Positions 15,709 through 20,545 of a DNA stretch of 21,554 nt are shown here, piece by piece (positions within the stretch are counted from its first letter, which is position 1; each line of letters begins with the position of its first letter). The position numbers and the translations under genes were made by a program. A model generated the notes under the pieces. It did no database searches. It was not told where the DNA came from and saw only the letters and a program-made list of their open reading frames with translations. Source of the stretch: Oscillospiraceae bacterium (lineage in GTDB: Bacteria > Bacillota > Clostridia > Oscillospirales > Oscillospiraceae); NCBI GenBank assembly GCA_015068335.1, contig SVKT01000010.1:1-21554 (forward strand). The letters are read 5' to 3'.

Positions 15709-15742
15709 AAAAAACAGGGGTCGACCGCTGGTCGGCCCCTGT
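15709..15742. terminator. Convergent terminator between adk and the DUF2461 gene
   Basis: A 13-bp stem (15714-15726 with 15730-15742, loop GCT, one G-U pair) lies between convergent genes. On the minus strand it is followed by six T residues (15709-15714), a strong terminator for the DUF2461 gene. On the plus strand the following ATATGTTT is weaker but may still serve adk. Confidence 0.85.
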
Positions 15743-15799
15743 ATATGTTTAACCCTTTACACCATCGCAGCAGCATTTTTCGTGCCATTATCCTCCGCG

Positions 15800-16489
15800 C
15801 TATCCCTCGTTCTTAGCCGCCGGCTCGGGATCGCCGTTCAGGGTGGCAAAATAGTCGTAATAAGGCAGCAAAAAGTCATAGCCCGTTTTCAGCCGTTCCA
15901 CGATGCCGCGGCCAAACAGTTCCTCTGTCAGTTTCTCCTCGTGGCCGATGGAAAAATACTTCGCCCGGTACCAGGGTTCCAGAATCGCTGACGGCGCAGG
16001 CGCGCGCGGTTTTTTATAGTCCGCAGTGTTCAAAACAAACTCCGTCTGGCCGTTCAGCCGCCGTGTCAGGCGCTCCATCGGTTCCGGATCGCGGTCGATC
16101 CGTGCGCGCAGTTTCGCCATCGTGACGGGACGGGAGACCCAGTAGCCCATACCGTAACTCCAACCGTCCGGCGTCAGTTCAAACCAGAGGGCAGGCCTGT
16201 CCGCCCCCGGCTCCGCCGGCTGCTCAATGGTGAACCACAGGTTATCCTTATAGGGTCCACGGCCGTGAAGACGCCTGGCATCTCTGTAAATGCGAGATAC
16301 TTTACAGATAAGCCCGCTGTCAGGACGCTTGCTCCGCACGTATTCGTAGAGTTCTGCGCCCAATTCCCGCATCGGCTGATAGAATTGGGTTCGATAACAT
16401 TCCTTATTTGCCTCAAACCAACTGCGCTCATTGTTGAAGCGGATGCCCCACATAAACTCCACAGTTTCGTCTGTAAATCCGGTAAACAT
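15800..16489 (-). CDS. DUF2461 (TIGR02453) family protein
   Basis: The 229-residue product looks like the DUF2461 family: an N-terminal FTGFTDETVEFMWGIRFNNE with NNERSWFEANKECY, a basic KVSRIYRDARRLHGRGPYKD block around residues 63-82, GWSYGMGYWVSRPVTMAKLR in the middle, and EPWYRAKYFSIGHEE near the C-terminus. The biochemical function of this family is not established as far as I know. No signal peptide or membrane segment is visible, so it is probably cytoplasmic. The ATG at 16487-16489 follows GGAGG at good spacing, and the gene has its own extended -10 promoter and a terminator, so it is probably monocistronic. Confidence 0.85.
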   Translation of the reverse strand: MFTGFTDETVEFMWGIRFNNERSWFEANKECYRTQFYQPMRELGAELYEYVRSKRPDSGLICKVSRIYRDARRLHGRGPYKDNLWFTIEQPAEPGADRPALWFELTPDGWSYGMGYWVSRPVTMAKLRARIDRDPEPMERLTRRLNGQTEFVLNTADYKKPRAPAPSAILEPWYRAKYFSIGHEEKLTEELFGRGIVERLKTGYDFLLPYYDYFATLNGDPEPAAKNEG

Positions 16490-16520
16490 AGTTCCTCCAA
16501 TGATATTGGGATGTTGATTC

Positions 16521-16550
16521 AGTATAGCACAAACATCCCGTTTTCATCAA
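16521..16550 (-). promoter_or_regulatory. Extended -10 promoter of the DUF2461 gene
   Basis: The minus strand has TTGATG (16545-16550), an 18-base spacer ending in TGC, and TATACT (16521-16526), giving a TGnTATACT extended -10. The start would be near 16514, about 25 bases before the ATG. Confidence 0.75.
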
Positions 16551-16551
16551 G

Positions 16552-16582
16552 AAAAAAGCGGCTCGGGATCCGAGCCGCTTTT
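16552..16582 (-). terminator. Intrinsic terminator of the cytidylate-kinase-like gene
   Basis: A perfect 13-bp stem (AAAAGCGGCTCGG at 16554-16566, partner 16570-16582, loop GAT) lies just past the stop. On the minus strand it ends in a run of six T (16552-16557). Confidence 0.92.
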
Positions 16583-16585
16583 GGT

Positions 16586-17188
16586 TTATTCTGCATCCTG
16601 CGCTGCCGCAACGATCAGTCTGACACAGGCTTCATCGCCCAGTGCGCCGCTGTCAAGCGTCAGGTGATAGTTGTGGCTGTCGCCCCACTTCTTACCTGTA
16701 TAGCGCTGGTAATAGTTGTGACGGGCGGCGTCCTTCTTCTCCATCATCTTCTTCAATTCCGTGGCGTCTGTGCTGCCGGTCAGCGCACTCAGACGCATCG
16801 CACGGTGAACATCATCGGCGTGGATGAACACATTGACGCTGTCAATGTCCGCCTCCCGCAGGACCTCGTCGGCACAGCGGCCCAGGATCACACAGGGACC
16901 CTCCTGCGCAAAGCGGAGAATGACCGCCGCCTGCACATCCCGGATGGCACTCTGGGTATCCTTATAGTAAGCGCCGGAGAAACTGGCAAGGTTTTTCCAG
17001 AGAGAATCGCTTCTGGAAATCTCTTCGCTTTCGTTCTCAATCAGTTCCGGATCGAACCCGCTGGCTTTCACCGTTTCCCGCACGATGTCTCTGTCATAAA
17101 AAGGAACGCCAAGGATCTCCGCCACCTTCTTGCCGATAGAGTGGCCGCCGGCGCCGTATTCACGGCTGATGGTAATGATCTTCTTCAT
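16586..17188 (-). CDS. Cytidylate kinase-like family P-loop protein
   Basis: The 200-residue product belongs to the cytidylate-kinase-like P-loop group (cytidylate_kin2 type). It begins MKKIITISREYGAGGHSIGK, a modified P-loop with a glycine-rich segment, followed by PFYDRDIVRETVKASGFDPE, CVILGRCADEVLR and MMEKKDAARHNYYQRYTGKK, and a short C-terminal helix. These are the features seen in the many Clostridial paralogs with this label; true substrate specificity is not established, and it is not the housekeeping Cmk, which is larger and has a different N-terminus. ATG at 17186-17188 is chosen because GGAGG lies nine bases upstream and the conserved core begins there; an upstream in-frame start at 17299 would run through the promoter. 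Confidence 0.85.
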   Translation of the reverse strand: MKKIITISREYGAGGHSIGKKVAEILGVPFYDRDIVRETVKASGFDPELIENESEEISRSDSLWKNLASFSGAYYKDTQSAIRDVQAAVILRFAQEGPCVILGRCADEVLREADIDSVNVFIHADDVHRAMRLSALTGSTDATELKKMMEKKDAARHNYYQRYTGKKWGDSHNYHLTLDSGALGDEACVRLIVAAAQDAE

Positions 17189-17236
17189 CCTTTGTAACCT
17201 CCGTTCCGCGCCGCATCCCGCCGCGTCTTTGGTACG

Positions 17237-17265
17237 ATTGTACCACAGTTCTTTCCCGGATACAA
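17237..17265 (-). promoter_or_regulatory. Promoter of the cytidylate-kinase-like gene
   Basis: The minus strand has TTGTAT (17260-17265), 17 bases ending in TGG, then TACAAT (17237-17242), an extended -10 form. The -10 lies inside a small inverted repeat, GGTAC-GATT-GTACC (17231-17244), which could bind a regulator but may be chance. Confidence 0.7.
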
Positions 17266-17313
17266 CTGCCTTGCGGTGATTTCCCGGCAGATCACGCACC
17301 CCGGAGGCCGCCC

Positions 17314-17934
17314 TTACCGATCCAGGCTTCGTTCCAGCAGACGCAGCAGAGTATCAGCCTGACAATAGGCGGTTTCGCTCAATTCATTCAGCAGTTTGCG
17401 CAGACAGGGGTCCGTAGTCCCCTCCGCCGCTCTGGCGTAATTCAAGCCGCTGCACGCTCTGGCGTGGTATCGTTCCCGCAGCGCCGGACACCATCGGCCG
17501 ACGCAGTTCCGGTCGCAGGGGATGTTGGGCCGGTAGCACTCCCCGGTGACGAGATAGTACACCGCCATCAGCCGCCGGGCACTCTCCCCCTGCCGCGCCG
17601 CCATCTCCTGCAACCGCTGCCGCGCCCAGGCCGGCGCCTGCCGGCTCAGCAAGCGTCCGAAGCGGCACTCCGCCAGTTCCTCCTCGGCAAATCCGGTCAG
17701 CACCGACAGCATATCCATCGCCGCGCTGCCCATACAACAGGGGTTTCTCTCCGCACCGGGCAGTTGGCTTTCCTGCCGAAGTTGCGCCGATGACAGATCC
17801 GTCCCCGTCTGCACCGGCGTACCCCCTCCATTCAGCCCGGCAGGATAGGGTTCCAGCGCAGGCGCCACCCGCTGCCAGATCCGGTCATACTGCCGGTAAT
17901 CGTATCCCTCCGGGGTTCGTGCAGTTTGTTCCAT
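17314..17934 (-). CDS. Cys-rich ferritin-like protein, putative
   Basis: This 206-residue soluble protein has a disordered, Pro/Gly/Gln-rich first ~60 residues and then a helical part that resembles ferritin-like domain proteins of gut Clostridia: MDMLSVLTGFAEEELAECRF, SARRLMAVYYLVTGECY, RERYHARACSGLNYARAAE, and a final helix ending LLRLLERS. It has ten cysteines, four of them in the compact pattern C-x6-C-x3-C-x4-C after the second helix (CYRPNIPCDRNCVGRWC). One ExxH (ERYH) is visible, but other places where I would expect rubrerythrin-type ExxH ligands read QGES and AYCQ, so iron binding is uncertain. GGGAGG precedes the ATG at 17932-17934. It is divergent from the SUF pair, hinting at a link to iron or iron-sulfur homeostasis; that is inference. 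Confidence 0.7.
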   Translation of the reverse strand: MEQTARTPEGYDYRQYDRIWQRVAPALEPYPAGLNGGGTPVQTGTDLSSAQLRQESQLPGAERNPCCMGSAAMDMLSVLTGFAEEELAECRFGRLLSRQAPAWARQRLQEMAARQGESARRLMAVYYLVTGECYRPNIPCDRNCVGRWCPALRERYHARACSGLNYARAAEGTTDPCLRKLLNELSETAYCQADTLLRLLERSLDR

Positions 17935-17981
17935 TGCGATCCCTCCCTTTTCCCCCAGTGTATGCGGCGCCGCAATTTTTT

Positions 17982-18007
17982 GTTACTGTTGCGCCCGCAA
18001 CAGTAAC
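17982..18007. promoter_or_regulatory. Perfect inverted repeat between the ferritin-like and SUF genes
   Basis: GTTACTGTTGC (17982-17992) and its exact complement GCAACAGTAAC (17997-18007) flank GCCC. No T run follows on either strand, so it is not an intrinsic terminator. It lies about 50 bp upstream of the SUF promoter and 48 bp upstream of the ferritin-like ATG, a natural place for a shared operator. Confidence 0.6.
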
Positions 18008-18054
18008 CTTGTAAAAAGGTGGGTAAAATAGTATCGAAAAACCAGCGGCTTCCG

Positions 18055-18083
18055 TTGCAATTTGCGGGAGTTTCTGGTAAAAT
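18055..18083 (+). promoter_or_regulatory. Extended -10 promoter of the SUF pair
   Basis: TTGCAA (18055-18060) and TAAAAT (18078-18083) are 17 bases apart, with TGG directly before the -10. Transcription would begin near 18090, about 38 bases before sufC. Confidence 0.75.
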
Positions 18084-18127
18084 AGACAAACTGCGAGTTT
18101 CTTCCACGAAAGGAGGTTCCGGGTGAA

Positions 18128-18868
18128 ATGCTGGAACTGAAAAATATTCGCTACGCCGTCCGCGACGGGGACGACGAGTTGGTCATTTTGGATGATATTT
18201 CTCTTACCATAGACGATCATAAACTGGTGGTATTTACCGGCCCCAACGGCGGCGGCAAGACCACCCTGGCCAAGGTCATTATGGGTCTGGTAACGCCCAC
18301 CGCCGGTCAGATCCTCTGGAACGGACAGGACATCACCGATCTGGGCATCACGGAGCGCGCCAAACTGGGCATCAGTTACGGCTTCCAGCAGCCGCCCCGC
18401 TTCAAGGGCCTGACGGTCAAGGATCTGCTGACCCTTGCCTCCGGCAACGAGAAACTGTCCAAGGACAAGTGCTGCCAGTACCTGACCAAAGTGGGCCTGT
18501 GTGCCAACGACTATCTGGACCGCGAGGTGGACGTCTCCCTCTCCGGCGGCGAGGTCAAACGCATTGAGATCGCCTCCATTCTCGCCCGCAACAGCGGACT
18601 GATGATCTTCGACGAGCCGGAGGCCGGCATCGACCTGTGGTCCTTCGCCCGCCTGACGGAGACCTTTGAGCAGATCCACGCCGCCGGCAGCGCCACTATG
18701 ATCATCATCTCCCACCAGGAGCGCATCATCTCTCTGGCGGACGAGGTCATCGTGGTGGGTGACGGTATGATCCGCCACCGCGGCACCGCAGAGGAGATCC
18801 TGCCGCAGATCCTGGCTGATACCCTCAGCGGCTGCCCCGTTCTCACCAAAGGAGGTGCTGCACAATGA
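18128..18868 (+). CDS. sufC: Fe-S cluster assembly ATPase (SufC; SmsC of a minimal SUF system)
   Basis: SufC is the ABC-type ATPase that drives conformational change in the SufB scaffold during Fe-S cluster assembly. The 246-residue product has Walker A GPNGGGKTT (38-46), a Q-loop in YGFQQPPRFKGLTV, the ABC signature LSGGE (138-142), Walker B LMIFDEPEAG (Asp162, Glu163) and the switch His196 in IIISHQ. FQQP and DEPEAGID are typical of SufC rather than transport ATPases. AAAGGAGG lies upstream of the ATG. Its stop overlaps the next start by four bases. No sufS, sufU or sufD is adjacent, so this is the two-gene SufBC (SMS-type) arrangement common in anaerobes. Confidence 0.93.
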   Translation: MLELKNIRYAVRDGDDELVILDDISLTIDDHKLVVFTGPNGGGKTTLAKVIMGLVTPTAGQILWNGQDITDLGITERAKLGISYGFQQPPRFKGLTVKDLLTLASGNEKLSKDKCCQYLTKVGLCANDYLDREVDVSLSGGEVKRIEIASILARNSGLMIFDEPEAGIDLWSFARLTETFEQIHAAGSATMIIISHQERIISLADEVIVVGDGMIRHRGTAEEILPQILADTLSGCPVLTKGGAAQ

Positions 18869-19788
18869 TGGAGTATCAGGTTGACCGCGAACTTCTGGAA
18901 AAGATCGCCGACCTTGTCGGCAAGCCCGTGGGCGCATTCAACATCCGCAAGGACTGTGGCTGCGACGGCCGCCAGTCCACCGAAAACATCGAGATCACCG
19001 GCAAAGAGGATAAGCCCGGCATCGATATCCGCATCAAGGCGGGCACCAAGGGTGAGACCTGCTATATCCCCGTGATCATCACCCAGTCCGGTATCAATGA
19101 GATGGTCTACAATGACTTCTTTATCGGCGAGGACTGCGACGTGGACATCGTGGCCGGCTGCGGCATCCACAACTGCGGCGAGCAGGATTCCCGCCACGAC
19201 GGCATCCACACCTTCTACGTGGGCAAAAATTCCCGCGTGAAGTACACCGAAAAGCACTACGGCGACGGCGACGGCCGGGGCGGCCGCATTATGAATCCCC
19301 AGACCGTGGTGTATCTGGAAGAGGGCGCCGTCATTCAGATGGATACCACCCAGATCCGCGGCGTGGATTCCACCAAGCGCGACACGAAGATCGTCTGCGG
19401 TAAGGACGCCGAGGCCATCATCACCGAGCGTCTGCTGACCCACGGTGATCAGATCGCCGAAAGCGATATGGAGATCGTGCTGGACGGCGAAAACGCCAAG
19501 GGCCGGGTCATCTCCCGCTCCGTGGCGCAGGATGAGTCCAGCCAGGTGTTCTACCCCCGTATGGTGGGCAACGCGGCCTGCTTCGGCCACGTGCAGTGCG
19601 ACTCCATCATTATGGGCGAGGCCAGGATCAAGTCGATTCCCGCCATCACCGCCAACTGCACCGAGGCGCAGTTGGTCCACGAGGCGGCCATCGGCAAGAT
19701 CGCCGGCGATCAGTTGCTGAAATTGCAGACCCTGGGCCTGAGCGAAGAAGAAGCCGAGGACTGCATCCTCAAAGGCTTCCTTGCATAA
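18865..19788 (+). CDS. sufB: Short SufB/SufD-family Fe-S scaffold (SmsB of a minimal SUF system)
   Basis: This 307-residue protein is the scaffold partner of SufC; SufB proper is usually 450-480 residues, so this is the short SmsB-type form. It has an N-terminal KDCGCDGRQ cluster (Cys31, Cys33), a long beta-rich core of repeating hydrophobic and acidic strands (IGEDCDVDIVAGCGIHNCGE, NSRVKYTEKHYGDGDG) and the conserved C-terminus AQLVHEAAIGKIAGDQLL with His272-Glu273, followed by the GLSEEEAEDCILKGFL helix. A cysteine (Cys265) lies seven residues before that His. GGAGG of the sufC tail provides its ribosome binding site, and tandem ATGs occur at 18865 and 18868. As the sole scaffold it would act as a homodimer with SufC; that is inference from the gene pair. 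Confidence 0.9.
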   Translation: MMEYQVDRELLEKIADLVGKPVGAFNIRKDCGCDGRQSTENIEITGKEDKPGIDIRIKAGTKGETCYIPVIITQSGINEMVYNDFFIGEDCDVDIVAGCGIHNCGEQDSRHDGIHTFYVGKNSRVKYTEKHYGDGDGRGGRIMNPQTVVYLEEGAVIQMDTTQIRGVDSTKRDTKIVCGKDAEAIITERLLTHGDQIAESDMEIVLDGENAKGRVISRSVAQDESSQVFYPRMVGNAACFGHVQCDSIIMGEARIKSIPAITANCTEAQLVHEAAIGKIAGDQLLKLQTLGLSEEEAEDCILKGFLA

Positions 19789-19797
19789 CAACAAATC

Positions 19798-19830
19798 AGA
19801 CGGACAGTCATACCGACTGTCCGTCTTTTT
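19798..19830 (+). terminator. Intrinsic terminator of the SUF operon
   Basis: A perfect 12-bp stem, AGACGGACAGTC (19798-19809) with 19815-19826, has the five-base loop ATACC and is followed by five T (19826-19830). It lies ten bases after the sufB stop. Confidence 0.95.
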
Positions 19831-19864
19831 CTCTTCATACCCCATAGGGGGTGTAGTCCAGAAT

Positions 19865-19983
19865 AGGGGGCCGCAGCCCCCTGGTCTGGTCGGTCAGGAG
19901 GGGGCTTGGGGGAACCCAATCGAAAGGGTTCCCCCACCTTCTCTTTGGGGCACCCCGTTTCTCTTGCGAAGAGAAATGGGGTG
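19865..19983. repeat. Cluster of G/C-rich hairpins, possible dispersed intergenic element
   Basis: Three strong inverted repeats follow one another: AGGGGGC-CGCA-GCCCCCT (19865-19882), an 11-bp stem TGGGGGAACCC with partner 19926-19936 (loop AATCGAAA), and a 15-bp stem 19951-19965 with 19969-19983 (loop GCG, one G-U pair). A fourth, at 19988-20015, resembles the first and acts as the XRE gene terminator. No coding potential is convincing. Candidate identities are a miniature inverted-repeat element, a repetitive extragenic palindrome or a small structured RNA; sequence alone does not decide. Confidence 0.55.
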
Positions 19984-20015
19984 AAAAACAGAGGGGGCTG
20001 ACGCCCCCGTTCTGT
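19984..20015 (-). terminator. Intrinsic terminator of the XRE regulator gene
   Basis: GGGGGC (19993-19998) and GCCCCC (20003-20008) with loop TGAC form the upper stem. ACAGA (19988-19992) pairs with TCTGT (20011-20015) below a two-base bulge. On the minus strand the stem is followed by five T (19984-19988), just after the XRE stop. Confidence 0.8.
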
Positions 20016-20021
20016 GCTTAT

Positions 20022-20237
20022 TTATCCTTCTGGCTCTTCAAAATCAATAATAAACAGATCATTGGGCGTACATTCCAACACCTGACAAAAAATCTCGATC
20101 GTTTCCAGTCGAATACCTTTCGCCTTGTTTCGTGTCATTTTGGTAATATTCTGGTGACTCATTCCCGCCTGTTTTGCCAACCAGTATCTCGTTTTCCCTT
20201 TTTCGGCCAACAATGCTTCTAAATTGAAATGGATCAT
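20022..20237 (-). CDS. Small XRE-family (Cro/CI-type HTH) transcriptional regulator
   Basis: The 71-residue product is essentially one lambda-repressor-like helix-turn-helix domain: MIHFNLEALLAEKGKTRYWL, recognition region AKQAGMSHQNITKMTR, then KGIRLETIEIFCQVLECTPNDLFII and a short acidic tail EEPEG. This fits the Cro/C1 HTH group of solo regulators that bind palindromic operators as dimers. The ATG at 20235-20237 is preceded by a modest GGCAGG. Base composition is clearly more AT-rich than its neighbours, suggesting acquisition. It is divergent from a 52-residue gene across a palindrome-rich gap, so it may control that gene and itself. No partner domain, toxin or peptidase is present. Confidence 0.9.
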   Translation of the reverse strand: MIHFNLEALLAEKGKTRYWLAKQAGMSHQNITKMTRNKAKGIRLETIEIFCQVLECTPNDLFIIDFEEPEG

Positions 20238-20368
20238 ATCGCACCTGCCAATTATATAATTTATAGGTTATATAATATGCAGGTCACCCTCTTTACATAA
20301 ACACCAGTAAGTTGTACAATTAATTCATTGTATATAACTGTTTATTATATACAAAGAGGGAGGTCTAT
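20238..20368. promoter_or_regulatory. Palindrome-rich divergent regulatory region of the XRE/small-protein locus
   Basis: This AT-rich gap contains two copies of TTATATAAT (20252-20260 and 20268-20276), a palindromic TTGTACAA (20312-20319), and a 10-bp inverted repeat TTGTATATAA (20328-20337) with TTATATACAA (20345-20354), spacer of seven. The first pair lies where a minus-strand promoter for the XRE gene would be; the others lie in and just downstream of the plus-strand promoter. These are candidate operators for the adjacent XRE protein. Confidence 0.55.
20292..20320 (+). promoter_or_regulatory. Sigma-A-type promoter of the 52-residue gene
   Basis: TTTACA (20292-20297) and TACAAT (20315-20320) are 17 bases apart. 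The start would be near 20327, directly at the left arm of the TTGTATATAA inverted repeat, about 42 bases before the ATG. Confidence 0.65.
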
Positions 20369-20527
20369 ATGCCAGATTGGAAAGAAATGTATCTCACTTT
20401 AATGCGGGACACAGAAAAGGCAATTCGGATTCTGGAAGAATCGCAGCAAAAATGCGAAGAGTTGTATTTGCAGGACGAGCCGCCTACTTTGGTCATATTG
20501 AATGATACAAAAAAAGAGACCGTGTAA
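20369..20527 (+). CDS. Small protein of unknown function, 52 residues
   Basis: I do not recognise a named family. The product begins MPDWKEMYLTLMRDTEKAIR and continues as an apparently amphipathic acidic helix (ILEESQQKCEELYLQDE), then a short hydrophobic TLVILND and a basic-acidic tail KKETV; there is one Cys and no signal peptide or membrane segment. GGGAGG lies six bases before the ATG, and a near-consensus promoter and a terminator bracket it, so expression is likely despite its size. The stop codon lies inside the terminator stem. Short proteins opening with a similar W-K-x-M-Y-x-x-L segment followed by a helix are, as I recall, frequent in gut Clostridia. Divergent from the XRE regulator; a regulator-target relation is inferred. 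Confidence 0.75.
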   Translation: MPDWKEMYLTLMRDTEKAIRILEESQQKCEELYLQDEPPTLVILNDTKKETV

Positions 20528-20543
20528 CACACGGCCTCTTTTT
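20509..20543. terminator. Bidirectional terminator between the small-protein gene and rny
   Basis: Arms 20516-20525 and 20529-20538 (loop AAC) extend through flanking A/T bases. On the minus strand the one mismatch becomes a G-U pair, and the stem is followed by seven T (20509-20515), terminating rny. On the plus strand five T follow (20539-20543). Confidence 0.88.
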
Positions 20544-20545
20544 GT

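Noticed and set aside
13203..15788. An 861-codon open frame on the minus strand
   Set aside because: It is antisense to fakA and adk, with the same low-complexity His/Gly-rich composition and no ribosome binding site or recognisable domain.
17189..17299. N-terminal extension of the cytidylate-kinase-like gene
   Set aside because: It would cross the gene's promoter; the conserved core starts at the ATG at 17188, which has a GGAGG upstream.
17885..19845. Long minus-strand frames opposite sufC and sufB
   Set aside because: Shadows of the two SUF genes, whose Walker, signature and C-terminal motifs are intact on the plus strand.
19781..19984. A short plus-strand frame across the SUF terminator and hairpin cluster
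   Set aside because: It is built from inverted repeats and a terminator, lacks a ribosome binding site, and its translation has no protein-like pattern.
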